NCBI GenBank assembly: GCA_029721515.1
Contig: JAQQSB010001462.1
Span: 19,789-83,788, forward strand
Origin: Synanceia verrucosa
Lineage: Eukaryota > Chordata > Actinopteri > Perciformes > Synanceiidae
Direction of reading: 5' to 3'
Length of the DNA: 64,000 nucleotides
Both the position numbers and the translations under genes were made by a program. The notes under the pieces were generated by a model. It was not told the origin of the DNA and made no database searches. It saw only the letters and a list, made by a program, of their open reading frames with translations. Below are positions 47,361 to 57,579 of this stretch, one piece after another (position 1 is the stretch's first letter; each line of letters begins with the position of its first letter).

Positions 47361-47619
47361 CATCTATGTATGTACCTGTAAACATGTAACATGATCATGA
47401 TCCTCTACTTCTTTTCTAGTTGAGTACCAGTGATCTTCAGTTCGACCAGGACATGAGGCTCCACCCTTTCAGTCCAAATATGGTCTCAAAAATACAAACA
47501 TGACAGCGCCAAGTAATCCAAGATGGAGACCAGTGGGTGAGGTAAGACTATTTATATGGAAATGATGGTTGTTATTATTTTTAAGAACAAATAATTTTTG
47601 CATGTTGTCAATTTCACAT

Positions 47620-47973
47620 CCATCCATCCATTTTCTACTGCTTATCCTCACATAGGGTCGCGTGGGGGCTGGAGCCTATCCCAGCTGTCTTAGGATGAAA
47701 GGCAGGGTACACCCTGGACAAGTCACCAGTTCATCGCAGGGCACTTAGAGACAGACAACCACTCACACTCACATTCATGGTCAACTACGGTCAATTTAAA
47801 TCAGCCAATTAACCTAATCCCCATGCATTTTTGTGGATGGTGGGAAGCCAGAGTACCTGAAGAGAACCCACCCATACACTGGGAGAACATATTCACACAG
47901 ACAGTAGGGAATCATATCCTTTACTTACTTGTTCTGAGGCAACAGTGCTAACCACTGCACCACTGTGCCCCCC
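47620..47973 (-). mobile_element. tRNA-headed SINE-like repeat, minus strand
   Basis: Nearly full copy. On the minus strand it begins GGGGCACAGTGGTGCAGTGG and ends in TAGAAAATGGATGGATGGAT (plus-strand CATCCATCCATTTTCTA at 47,621). It contains the CCTCCCACCATC-type core and a CCAGGGTGTACCCTGCC tail. The middle head region near 47,905-47,945 is degraded. Confidence 0.85.
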
Positions 47974-47974
47974 A

Positions 47975-48307
47975 CTGGAGAGATTTTAAACAGTCACAAC
48001 TGCCGGGTCTTGGATTTGAATGGCCATGTTGACAAACGTGAGGAAACAAAGAAAGAAAAGTGGTTCCAAGTCAAAGGATGGGTTACATGTAGTGCATTAG
48101 AGTCAAATGTACTTATGTTGTTCAATGAATAATAGTCAATGGTCTACATTTTCTATCCTTTGCACAGCATACACACTCAAAGGCTTTGTAGTAGTCAGTA
48201 CTTTTTTGTGTTTTCTATTCTAATTCCTCCTGGAGATTGATGACATTAATGTCGCTCCTCTCACATGCTGAACTTGATCTAATTCCTCTGTATAAAGAAT
48301 TATCATG
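47975..48307. other. No gene recognised
   Basis: Sequence between a SINE and the Tc1 element; nothing recognised. Confidence 0.4.
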
Positions 48308-48309
48308 TA

Positions 48310-49915
48310 CAGTCATGGAAAAAATTATTAGACCACCCTTGTTTTCTTCAATTTCTTGTTCATTCTAATATCTGGTACCACTAAACGTATAATACAATGA
48401 ACACAACAAAAAATGCAGCTGGTCACATAATACTTTATGTCCTATTTGACATTCTTAAGCTTAATTGATTCCCAGGGTATATAAGAGGCCATTTCATGTC
48501 ACAAGCAGCACTGCACATGCAAAGGCCTAGAGTGGTTTCCTGCTTACATTCAAGCCGTAGCACAACTCAGAAGTTGTCAGCTCTCACATAATGCCTAAAA
48601 CAAAAGAATTATGTGAAGCAACAAAGGCAGCCATCTTAGCACTGCTGGAAATTGGCATGAGTGAGAGACAGGTAGCGAAAAACTGAAGATCTCCAAGACA
48701 GCCGCTCATTACAACAAAAAAAAACAAGCTGAACATGGCACTACCAAATTGCTACCTGGCCGTGGCAGGAAACGTCTTTCTACTCCACGCAGATGACCGT
48801 GGCACTCATCCGCTCCTGTGTCAGGAATCGTCGCCAGACCTCCAGGGACCTTAAAAATGAGTGGGCACTGTCGAGAAATGTGACTTGCTCGGCAAGGACA
48901 GTTCGAAACCGACTTGTTGAAGCTGGTTTGAAGTCACACAGAGCACGCAAGAAGCCCTTCATCAATGAAAGGCAGAGGAAGGCCCGGTTACTCTTTGTTC
49001 GAGACCACAAGGATTGGACTGTTGATGATTGGGCTAAGGTTCTCTTCAGTGATGAATCCAATTTTGAATTGATGCCCACTCCAGCCAACTTACTGGTTAG
49101 GAGGAAGCCTGGAGAAGCTTACAACCCAGACTGTCTTGCCCCTACAGTAAAACATGGGGTGGATCAGTCATGATCTGGGGTTGTTTCAGTCTGAGTGGAA
49201 CAGGGCAAATGCAATTGTGTGAAGGCCGAATGAACCAGGTCAAGTACAGGACTACCCTTGAAAACAGTCTTCTTCCATCAGCTGGAAAACTCTTTCCTGC
49301 CTCGAATGACTGGATTTTCCAACAAGACAATGCCCTTGCCACACGGCAAGGTCAGTTAAAGCCTGAATGGAGAACCACAACATTCGCACCATGCCTTGGC
49401 CTGCTCAATCACCAGATCTTAATCCAATTGAAAACCTGTGGAAAATCATCAAACTCAAAATGGAGAACCACAAGCCCAAAAACAAAGAAAATTTGTTTGA
49501 ATTTGTCCAACAGGAATGGGCTGCTGTGACAGCAGAACAATGTCAGAAGCTGGTGGAGAGCATGCCAAGACGCATGGCTGCAGTCATCAAAAACAATGGT
49601 TATGCAATCAAGTATTAACTCTTGTGTGTATCATGTGTTTAAAGCAAACAGAAAAGAAAACATGGAATGCTTAAAAGTAGTGTTTTTGGCGGTAAAATGC
49701 CATAGCTATTGATGTAAGAATTTAAGTAATTTTGGTTATTATCAAGAAAACCATGGAAAATTAATAATCCTTAGTTCTTAAATTAAACTCTCATGAGCTA
49801 TTTTTGTTGTTATCATTATAATTGTCCAAACAAATGTACCTTTAGTTGAGCCAGGCATTAAAATTAACAAGAAATTGAAGAAAACAAGGGTGGTCTAGTA
49901 ATTTTTCCATGACTG
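48310..49915 (+). mobile_element. Tc1-like transposon, complete ends
   Basis: 1,606 bp flanked by TA target duplications (48,308-48,309 and 49,916-49,917). Terminal inverted repeats of about 51 bp begin CAGTCATGGAAAAA and include AGACCACCCTTGTTTTCTTC; the arms differ at only a few positions, and weaker complementarity continues inward. The interior carries a frameshifted transposase gene. High terminal-repeat identity suggests a fairly young insertion. It lies between the tRNA relics at 46.2 and 50.6 kb. Confidence 0.97.
48592..49618 (+). pseudogene. Tc1 transposase pseudogene (DD34E)
   Basis: ATG at 48,592 starts MPKTKELCEATKAAILALLE, the typical Tc1 N-terminus leading into the paired-type DNA-binding region. 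Indels: a 1-nt loss near 48,680 (VAKN then stop), a 2-nt loss near 48,800, a 1-nt loss near 49,155 in the HGGGS segment, and a 1-nt loss near 49,335 in the DNAPCH segment. Between them long pieces stay open (RQTSRDLKNEWALSRNVT; WAKVLFSDESNFEL; MIWGCFSLSGTGQM; SPDLNPIENLWKIIK; stop TAA 49,616-49,618). Catalytic residues are present: Asp 49,051-49,053, Asp 49,326-49,328, Glu 49,430-49,432. Allowing for the lost base, 34 residues separate the last two, as in the Tc1 group. Total length near the usual ~340 residues. Inactive as assembled. Confidence 0.95.
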
Positions 49916-49919
49916 TAGC

Positions 49920-50610
49920 TCCTCCTAGCTTCTCTAATCTCATGCTCCACTTTCACAGATTATATAAGTCCATGTTAACACGACTGGAAGGTGTCCTGGA
50001 TTGTGAGTCATCAGAGAATGTTGTTGAGGCTGAGTAGTTCAGACAATGACCCGCAAATCCATAGTTCTGCAAGCAAGGGTTCAGATCCTTCTATCTTCAT
50101 CTTCTATCTTAATTGTAATGTCACTGTAAAACCACAGAATTTTCTGGTGACCTCATGCTGATCAATATGCAATGAGAAATTCCATAATTACAATAGAACA
50201 CATCAAATCAAATCTCTGTGAGGACAGAGAGGGAACATTTACTGTGGAGCAGACGGTCTCAGGTTCAATCTCCACCTGTGGCATGAATCTGCATCGAAGG
50301 GACTGAAGGTTTCTGTATTTCAGCTCAATGCAGACTCTGTCCCAATTCCCATCTGATGTTCACAATCATTCCACATTCAGCTGCTGAACATGTTATGAAG
50401 GATCATGACCTTGAGAAACGCTGACCTTCACTGCATACCATTTACTTAGACCCTACATACAGTACACAGGGCTCAAGCATCAGAAGCTTTAGTTATCCAA
50501 CAGCTGACTAGTTCAATATTTCTTGAATCTGCATCAAAGATCACAAGTTCAGCAATCTGTACCATGTGAAAGTAATGTCACCTCCATAGTTTCTAGGTGA
50601 TACTGTGTGA
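49920..50610. other. No intact gene; tRNA-arm-like fragments
   Basis: 50,028-50,097 contains a GGGTTCAGATCC B-box-like piece that I could not assign to a tRNA. 50,155-50,290 is homologous to 57,055-57,262 (GTGACCTCAT, AATAGAACAC, CTGTGGAGC, GGTTCAATCTCCACCTGTGG), which also ends in a B-box-like piece. Confidence 0.4.
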
Positions 50611-50614
50611 AAGG

Positions 50615-50687
50615 GGCTCTGTGGTGCAATGATTAGTGAGCCTGACTCCAGATCAGAAGGTTGTGTGCTCATATCACATCAGAGTCA
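50615..50687 (+). pseudogene. tRNA-Trp(CCA) pseudogene, well preserved
   Basis: The CTGACTCCAGATCAGAAGG anticodon arm is identical to tRNA-Trp(CCA). Acceptor GGCTCTG pairs with CAGAGTC throughout, with one G-U. The D-loop has one extra nt. The B box has drifted (GTGCTCATATCAC against GTTCAAATC), including the invariant TTC, so Pol III transcription is doubtful. Confidence 0.75.
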
Positions 50688-50954
50688 TTATTTCTGCTGA
50701 AATTATATCTGGATCAATATAGTATCTATTTAATAACAGTGTAAATACACATAATGCTGTACATTTTACAATGTGCAAAGATTATTTGTATTTAAAAACA
50801 AACACTTAAAAACAAATAAAACTACCCATTCAGAAGTGTATTCTAGTTCTTCTCCATGACTGCAGGAGGAAGCAGCTGTGTTGTTCAAATGGCACAGTGA
50901 GTGCCAACAGAGCCTCTCCTTTAAAGTGAATATAAGAAGTGTTAAAGACAACAG

Positions 50955-51001
50955 CGTCTCATACATGTAAAGCACAGGCTCTACCACTGAGCTACATCCC
51001 C
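50955..51001 (-). pseudogene. tRNA-Ala pseudogene, 3' part lost
   Basis: The minus strand reads GGGGATGTAGCTCAGTGGTA then GAGCCTGTGCTTTACATGTA. The 5' half is excellent (the D-stem is better than in the plus-strand copy) but the anticodon reads TAC instead of TGC and the T-arm and 3' acceptor strand are gone. Confidence 0.7.
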
Positions 51002-51122
51002 TGTGATGCTTCAGCAAACCACCATACTACCGATCACTGTTGAAAAGTAGGCCATACACGACTCTCCTGCTTACTTTCAGACAAAATAAAAGCAACACTA
51101 TACTATCACTGAAGAAAAGGAC

Positions 51123-51206
51123 TGTGATTGCTGGGAATCAAACTCAGGTCAACTGCTTTAAAGGCAGCTATGCTCACCACTATACCACTATCACTACCAC
51201 CATCAT
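51123..51206 (-). pseudogene. tRNA-Gly-like pseudogene, anticodon TTA
   Basis: The minus strand reads a tRNA-Gly(TCC) body with CTGCCTTTAAAGCAG, so the anticodon has become TTA. The acceptor/D junction is expanded by a doubled GTGGTA-type segment. The T-arm GAGTTTGATTCCCAGCA is recognisable. Non-functional. Confidence 0.75.
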
Positions 51207-51423
51207 GGGTCAAAAAGACAGTTTCCACAAAGTCTGCAATTTATCTGTACATCGAGACAAAAAACACTAATTACAAATACTGGGTACAAATACTAGGTGC
51301 ACAGTTTCTAGATGGTTAGATTTCTGGCTTACGCCCACTGGATAACATTCCAGTTGTCTTTTTTTCTGATATGACTTGAAGGATGCTGTAGTTTCTGGTA
51401 AATTCAAGAGTGCATGTGCAAAT

Positions 51424-51505
51424 ATGCATATGGCTGAGTGGTTAAGGTGACGGACTAAAAATCCATTGGGGTCTCCCTGCACAGATTTGAGTTCTGCCCA
51501 TAACG
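51424..51505 (+). pseudogene. tRNA-Ser-like pseudogene, anticodon AAA
   Basis: TGGCTGAGTGGTTAAGGTGA and CATTGGGGTCTCCCTGC variable arm match tRNA-Ser(AGA). The anticodon loop reads CTAAAAA, changing AGA to AAA. The acceptor strands no longer pair. Confidence 0.7.
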
Positions 51506-51828
51506 GTAGAGTATATTGTATTATGGGATATATTCACGACCCAGGTAGACTGGCTCTCCTGTCTCTTCTTGGGTGCAGGTGACCACTACTAGTCTTAGCG
51601 TGCTGAATTTTGGCTGTGATTTCACCATATGAGGCCTGAAAAGTTTGTGGCGCTGCATTCAGACGTGTAGGAGGCAGTGTGGCAACAATACTGTGTAGCT
51701 CTTTGAACATCTCCTGCTGTAGTTAACATCGCTGACTGGACGGTAGTTTTCTGATGGAGCTGCCACAGATTGCGCAGTGCCTCTCACTCTTCCCTTTCCA
51801 AAAGTGGCAATTTTTTTCATCGTTATGA

Positions 51829-51900
51829 GCAATGGTGGTATAGTGGTGAGCATAGCTGCCTTCCAAGCAGTTAACCTGGGTTCGATTCCCAGCCATCGCA
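51829..51900 (+). tRNA. tRNA-Gly(TCC), near-intact
   Basis: 72 nt. D-arm TGGTATAGTGGTGAGCAT, anticodon arm CTGCCTTCCAAGCAG and T-arm CTGGGTTCGATTCCCAG are all consensus and fully paired. The acceptor GCAATGG/CCATCGC has a single A3-C70 mismatch. The B box GGTTCGATTCC is perfect. A TTTT run occurs about 45 nt downstream (51,945). Best candidate for a transcribable tRNA gene in the window. Confidence 0.85.
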
Positions 51901-52010
51901 GGGGCTTTAGTCTTTGGTAAATTCCGTAGTGTACGTGAAAATACCTTTTCTTACTGGATAAGGTTCAAATTATCTTTATTTTTTGCAATATGATGGCATA
52001 GACAGTGTAA

Positions 52011-52092
52011 GTTGTTGTGGCAGAGTGGTTAAGGTGATGAACTAGAAATCCATTGGGGTCTCTCCGTGCAGTTTGGAATCCTTCCGACGAAG
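52011..52092 (+). pseudogene. tRNA-Ser(AGA) pseudogene
   Basis: GTTGTTGTGGCAGAGTGG opening, ACTAGAAATCCATTGGGG anticodon/variable region with AGA anticodon. The acceptor keeps 6 of 7 pairs. The T-arm is damaged (CAGTTTGGAATCC for AGGTTCGAATCC), so the B box is broken. Confidence 0.75.
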
Positions 52093-52470
52093 ATAGAGTT
52101 TGTTGAATTTTGGGACATATTCACTACCCAGGTAGGCTGGCTCTCCTGTCCCTTCTTAGCTGCAGGTGATGGTGAAAGACCTTGTGAGGTTGTCGGACAT
52201 ATTAACACCACAGAATGTGGTAGTCCAGTCGGCCTTCTCAAGTCAACGACCTGTCTCTGTAATGTTGTTGACATTGAAAGTTTGTAATGCTGCATTCAGA
52301 CGTGTAGGAGGCAGAGTGGCCACAATACTGTGTAGCTCTTTGAACATCTCCTGCTGTAGTTAACATGCTCATCTCTGACTGGATGGTAGTTTTCTGATGG
52401 AGCTGCCACAGTTTGCACAGTGCTGCTCACTCCTCCCTTTCCAAAAGTGGCGTTTTTTTCTGCCTTATGA

Positions 52471-52527
52471 GCGATGGTGTTATAGTGGTGAGCATAGCTG
52501 CCTTGGGTTAGATTCCCGGCCATCACA
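52471..52527 (+). pseudogene. tRNA-Gly pseudogene, anticodon arm deleted
   Basis: GCGATGGTGTTATAGTGG opening and GGGTTAGATTCCCGGCCATC 3' part match tRNA-Gly, but CTGCCTT joins directly to GGGTTAG, removing the anticodon 3' half. Confidence 0.8.
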
Positions 52528-52645
52528 GGGGCTTTAATCTTTGGTCAATTCAATGCACGTGGAAACAGTTTTTCTTGCACACGTCCACTGGATAACATTC
52601 AAATTATCTTTATTTTTTTCCGATATGATGACAGGAATGACGCAA

Positions 52646-52724
52646 GTTGTCGTGGCGGAGTGGTTAAGGAGATGGCTTAGCAATCCATTGTCTCCCCGTG
52701 CAGGTTTGAATCCTGCTGACAACG
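52646..52724 (+). pseudogene. tRNA-Ser-like pseudogene, anticodon AGC
   Basis: GTTGTCGTGGCGGAGTGG opening; the acceptor pairs perfectly (GTTGTCG with TGACAAC, one G-U) and the T-arm GCAGG-TTTGAAT-CCTGC is perfect. The anticodon loop reads TTAGCAA, so AGA has become AGC (an alanine anticodon) on a serine body. The variable arm is 3 nt short and the D-stem has two mismatches. Confidence 0.75.
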
Positions 52725-53076
52725 ATAGGGTGTGTTGAATTATGGGACATATTCACTACCCAGGTAGGCTGTACCTTCTTAGCGGCAGGTGATGGTGACC
52801 TTGTGGCCTGAAAGTTTGTAACGCTGCATTCAGACGTGCAGGAGGCAGTGTGGCCGCAATACTGTGTAGCTCTTTGAACATCTCCTGCTGCAGTTAACAT
52901 GCTCATCTCTGACTGGACGTAGTTTCAGTTGTCTTTTTTTCTGATATGACTTGAAGGATGTCGTAGTCTTTGGTAAATTTAATGGTGCACGTGCAAATAT
53001 CTTTTCTTGCATATGTCCACTGGCTAATGTTCAAATTATCTTTATTTTTTGTGATATGATGGGAGGGCTGCAGTAG

Positions 53077-53158
53077 GTTGTCATGGCCAAGTGGTTAAGG
53101 CAATGAACTAGAAATCCAGTGCAGTTTCTCTGTGCAGGTTTGAATCCTACCAACAATG
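53077..53158 (+). pseudogene. tRNA-Ser(AGA) pseudogene
   Basis: TGGCCAAGTGGTTAAGGCAA and ACTAGAAATCCAGTG with AGA anticodon. Two acceptor mismatches and one T-stem mismatch. B box GGTTTGAATCC. Confidence 0.75.
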
Positions 53159-53429
53159 GTAAATTATTTTGACGTAGCATAAATAGTCTTTAGTTCTAAC
53201 AGTATTCCTAACAGATATAAACTGTACAGACAGAAATAAAATGAGTTTTACTTGTTTCAATAATGTGAGCAAACATGAACATAGAGATGCATTTGGAGCC
53301 GACTTGAAAAGAGACAAACTTCCTGTTATCGCTGATCAGCATCCACATGAATGCTGTCTGCTTAGATTTAGGATGAAGGGTTTGGTCTGCTCTTCTGCTA
53401 TGAAAATCTTTTTCACCAAATGTTAAAAA

Positions 53430-53600
53430 AGAGTCAACTGGACTTGCTTGAGGTTTGTTGAAGATGTCTCACTTCTCATCCAAGAGGCTTCTTCAGTTCT
53501 AACGTTAGGAGTCGTTACCATTACTGTGGGAGTCGCTGTCCACCCACCCTTATGAAAGCTGTTAAGGTGATCTGCACTCAGGTGTGAATGGATACTGTTG
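53430..53600. repeat. Repeat fragment shared with 57.58 kb
   Basis: GTTAAGGTGATCTGCACTCA (53,561) recurs at 57,580, and AACTGGACTTGCTTGAGGTT (53,436) is mirrored by AACCTAAAGCAAGTCCAGT at about 57,645. Family not identified. Confidence 0.55.
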
Positions 53601-53689
53601 GTTTCTGGGGATGGAGGTCAATACTGAGATGTAAGTGGTTGATAAATGGTGTCATAGTCCTCCTCCTCTGTTCAGAGATCTGGGGTGCG

Positions 53690-53880
53690 CTTCCCAAAAG
53701 GTTCGTTAGCTTACTTCCTACGCTCGAACGATGGATCTACGACGCAACTTCCGATGTTTACAACTAACCGTAGTGTTTCCCAAAAGCTTAGTTGGAACAA
53801 TGCATGGGAAGTTGCATTGAAAGTTGTGTCGCTCAAACGAATAGCATGGAGCTGTCGCTGAATGTCTGCTCAGGTGACGC
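53690..53880. mobile_element. Miniature element fragment (TTTCCCAAAAGC type)
   Basis: GTGCGCTTCCCAAAAGGTTC, CTACGCTCGAACGATGG, GATGTTTACAACTAAC and GTGTTTCCCAAAAGCTTAGT are shared with 61,530-61,750. GTTTCCCAAAAGC-type termini are common in fish non-autonomous DNA elements. The internal repeated CCCAAAAG motif is in direct, not inverted, orientation here. Confidence 0.55.
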
Positions 53881-54027
53881 CAGGTCCTCTACTTCTTCTT
53901 CTTGGGGCTTGAAATGTCAGGATTAGGCACCCTGTGATCCATGATCCCCCCTACAGCATGAATGAAGGATGTCACTTTAACTTTCACCTCACAGACAATG
54001 TGTCTTCTCTGGCTTCAGGTGACTCTG

Positions 54028-54635
54028 TAAAACAGTATGAAGGAACAGACGGAGACGTGAGTTTCTTCTTCAGCTTCCTGAATAAAATGCTTTATTAAAC
54101 ACATTTCCTCACAATAATTTATTATTTATTTGCATTTCTATGCTATATCACAAATGTCTATTTGACATGAATGTAGGCTTTTCTTACCATATAATCCATA
54201 CTGTCAATACACAAATTCACAATACATACAAATGTCTTTTGGCATCACTTTTCCTAGACGCTTAAAGCTTCACTCAAATCAGGTGGCTTTCCCACATAAC
54301 ACCTAACAGAATACTATAGTGGCATAGTGGAAATACTGTACCGTAGCTAACCTAACTAACACATGTAAGAACGGAGCCCAATGCTAGTGATGTACCAACC
54401 GCTAGCTTGGTAGCATTACCGCCATAGCTGTAACTCAGAACACTGTATTTATTCAACTGGCCTGATGGTTTTCTACATTACTGCCTCAGTTCTGTTCTCA
54501 AACCAAACATGTTTCGTTCACATATGAAATACAGTCACTTAAAATGTTGTTGTGCTTCACAAACCTGTAAACAGTATGAAGGAACAGAGACGGAGACGTG
54601 ACGTGAGTTTCTCTTCAGCTTCCTGAATACAATGA
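54028..54635. repeat. Direct repeat pair flanking ~480 bp
   Basis: CAGTATGAAGGAACAGA..CGGAGACGTGAGTTTC and CAGCTTCCTGAAT occur at 54,032-54,085 and again at 54,573-54,631. The second has an extra GACGT. The intervening DNA has no recognised gene. Confidence 0.75.
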
Positions 54636-54639
54636 GAGC

Positions 54640-55055
54640 AAGAGCGCCTGCCTCCCCTGTATTCCTGCACCACTGAAGCTATGCCACTGTCTCATACTGC
54701 CCCCTACTGGAAACACATGGAAACACATAGCAACTTCATATTCCCACAATAATACCTGTGACTGTGTTCTAAATAGATAATCCATGGCTGAAAATTATAT
54801 CAATAAGAAAAATAATAATAAAAAAATCAATACCCCACATGTGACCTCACTAGTGGGCGTCACAATAACATGCTTCATTATTACTGGAACAGTCAGCTCA
54901 GCTCCTCCAGACCATTTCAAACAAACTATTTCAAATTTTAAAAAGTTTACATGTGAAAACCAGACGTGGTTACAAAAAAGGTTTCCAACTCTTTGCATAA
55001 AAGGGATCTGAACAATGGGACTATCGCTTCATAGCAGCCAAGAGAGAAACTAAAC
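54640..55055. other. No gene recognised
   Basis: AT-rich, with an AATAATAAAAAAAT run near 54,812. The overlapping 75- and 67-codon frames on opposite strands have no domain. Confidence 0.4.
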
Positions 55056-55060
55056 TATTG

Positions 55061-55133
55061 TGGAGAATGTGGACATCTATCCCAGTACCTCTCGCATGCT
55101 AAGCGAGCACTCTACCATTTGAGCTAATTCCCC
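55061..55133 (-). tRNA. tRNA-Ala(AGC), lightly decayed
   Basis: Minus strand, 73 nt. Acceptor GGGGAAT/ATTCTCC is fully paired with the G3-U70 alanine identity pair; anticodon arm CTCGC-TTAGCAT-GCGAG is perfect with anticodon AGC. One T-stem mismatch (C-C). The B box reads GGATAGATGTCC where GGATCGATGCCC is usual, so the invariant C56 is lost, and no T-run follows within 20 nt. Probably a recent pseudogene. Confidence 0.75.
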
Positions 55134-55210
55134 TGTATGGAATGCTGCCATGTAGTTCCATGTAGATCATCTCATCCCATACTTTTCCAGACTCTTGAAG
55201 GTCTCCTGGA

Positions 55211-55804
<594 letters not shown>

Positions 55805-55926
55805 CGATAGCAATATACAGTATATCGCACATTAGACATCAATATTAATGAAAAAATGCTTGATATAGCGATCAATATTTTCACAGAACTTCACTGCAAG
55901 AAACTAATGTGACTCTCACCAGCTGG

Positions 55927-56206
55927 ATGTCGCCACAGCAAGAAGGTACTGGGTTCGATTCCCAGCCCCAGGGCCTTACTGTGTTCTCCCTGTGTCTGTG
56001 TGGGTTCTCTCTGGTACTCTGACTTCCTCCCACCATCCAAAAACATGCATGGGGATTAGGTTAATTGGCTAATTTAAATTGACCGTAGGTGTGAAATGTG
56101 AGTGTGAGTGGTTGTCTGTCTCTATGTGTCCTGTGATGAACTGGAGACTTGTCCAGGGTGTACCCTGCCTTCTGCCCTAAGACAGCTGGGATAGGCTCCA
56201 GTCCCC
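55927..56206 (+). mobile_element. SINE, 5'-truncated
   Basis: Starts at TGTCGCCACAGCAAGAAGG (A box missing), keeps the B-box-like GGGTTCGATTCCC, the CCTCCCACCATC core, and the GGGATAGGCTCCAGTCCCC tail, which joins directly to AAATACAGCTTAC. Confidence 0.85.
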
Positions 56207-56533
56207 AAATACAGCTTACATGTTGATGTATCAGCATTAATACTCCAATAATATAATATATGATACAATATGAACTGGAGCAGGTACTTTAAAATTTGAG
56301 ACATTTTGTAGAACAGTGTTGTATTGACAGCTAACAGACCATTGGTGAAATGTGTTTTGGTAATAATAATAATAGCTGGTTAATGAGTGCTTTACTTTAT
56401 GTATTTGTGTACTTACTTGATGCCGATAACTGATGGATCAGCTAGCTCAAAAGTTTTGTCTTCACTTTCTCAGGTGAAATGAGCAGCGTGTCTTCTGTTA
56501 AACACTTCAGTTGTGTTCCGCTCTGTTCTAATC
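56207..56533 (+). mobile_element. Shared 3' end of duplicated unit, third copy
   Basis: AAATACAGCTTACATGTTGA through CAGGTGAAATGAGCAGCG to TCTGTTCTAATCTAATCAG. Same order and same SINE-tail junction as 5,833-6,190. It lacks the 22-bp tandem array, which is cut off after its first unit by copy B. Confidence 0.85.
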
Positions 56534-56536
56534 TAA

Positions 56537-56935
56537 TCAGACGCTCACTGTAATTCATCAGATACAGTAGACGAGGTGGCTGAGATCAATTATGCTCTGC
56601 AAATTCAAATCACATCCTTGTTCCAGAAACGCTTACTTTAGTCTGCAAGTTGACATGTTGGAGGTGATGAGCTGCCAAATATTGTGCTCCACACAAGTTT
56701 ACATGGTTGACTCCATGCACTGCTAATCTGTTGACCTGCTGGACTGCTAATTCAAGGTTCAAGAGTCTTTATTGTCATTATGCACGCAGAACAAAATTTT
56801 GGAGAGTCTCTCGGCTTGAAGGCACACATGAATAAAGAAATAAAAATAAAGATATTGAAAGAGGGCGGCACGGTGGTGTAGTGATTAGCACTGTCGCCTC
56901 ACAGCAAGAAGGTACTGGAGTTCAATCATATATAT
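56537..56935 (+). repeat. Direct duplication, copy B
   Basis: Second copy of 55,211-55,600, including the tRNA-Ser(GCT)-like relic (GACGAGGTGGCTGAG at about 56,570), GGACTGCTAATTC (about 56,740), and the SINE head (56,866-56,925) running into a short AT tract. Confidence 0.9.
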
Positions 56936-57374
56936 GTATATATATATATACGCATATATATATGTGTAAAATAAAAATATTGAAAAACAGAAATAGAAAA
57001 TATAAAACACCGGCACTTTCCTGTATTGAATCTATACATTCTGAGTGAGGTCACTGATGACCTCATACCAATCCATATGCTAATATAACAGAACACATTA
57101 TATTATGTCATTCTTTTCTATGCAAATGAATTTTTCCACTCCTATAATAGATACGTCATATTATGTCATTCTTTTCTGTGAGAAGAGAGAAGGAAGGAGT
57201 GTTCTACTCCTGAATATCTGCTGTGGAGCCAAAGGTCACAGGTCCAATCCCCACCTGTGGCAAGGATGGAGAAAAGTGTCAGGTAAGGTAAGGTCAGTAA
57301 ACAGTGACATGAAGGCAGAACAAGATATGTCTTCATAAACTAGTGGTGTAAAAGAGATGTGAATTGCATAAACA

Positions 57375-57492
57375 GCTCTGCGATGAGGTGGCGACTTGTC
57401 CAGGGTGTACCCTGCCTTCTGCCCTAACACAGCAGGGAAAGGCTCCAGCCCCCGCGACCCTATAAGGATAAGCGTAGATAATGGATGGATAG
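57375..57492 (+). mobile_element. SINE tail fragment
   Basis: GATGAGGTGGCGACTTGTCC, AGGGTGTACCCTGCC, GGCTCCAGCCCCCGCGACCC and TAATGGATGGAT: the last third of the tRNA-headed SINE. Confidence 0.8.
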
Positions 57493-57579
57493 CCTTAATC
57501 TTTAAACCAAGAGCACCATCTAGAGGAGTCTAAAAACATCACAAGTGCTTCATGAAGCTTCATTTGCTCATCACTACCG

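Larger units (their letters stand above)
50815..51290 (-). repeat. Inverted duplicate of 43.32-43.80 kb
   Basis: The minus strand matches the plus strand of 43,320-43,800 in order: ATAAATTGCAGACT, TTTTTGACCCATGATGG, tRNA-Gly, TGATTTTGT-like spacer, GGGGATGTAGCTCAGTGGTA (tRNA-Ala), CTTATATTCAC, GCCATTTGAACAACACAGCT and AGAACTAGAATACACTTCTG. The whole Gly-Ala pair was therefore duplicated in opposite orientation about 7.4 kb away. Confidence 0.85.
51340..53160 (+). repeat. Tandem tRNA-Ser/tRNA-Gly array
   Basis: Repeating unit: spacer with TTGGTAAATTC and CTTTATTTTTT, tRNA-Ser-like, spacer with GGACATATTCACTACCCAGG and GCATTCAGACGTG, CTTTGAACATCTCCTGCTG, then tRNA-Gly-like. Ser copies start at 51,424, 52,011, 52,646 and 53,077; Gly copies at 51,829 and 52,471. 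The Gly of the third unit is deleted between about 52,915 and 52,925. Spacers are as conserved as the tRNAs, showing block duplication. Confidence 0.9.

Noticed and set aside
50028..50097. tRNA-like segment with a GGGTTCAGATCC piece
   Set aside because: I could not assign an isotype, and acceptor strands do not pair; left unannotated as a tRNA.
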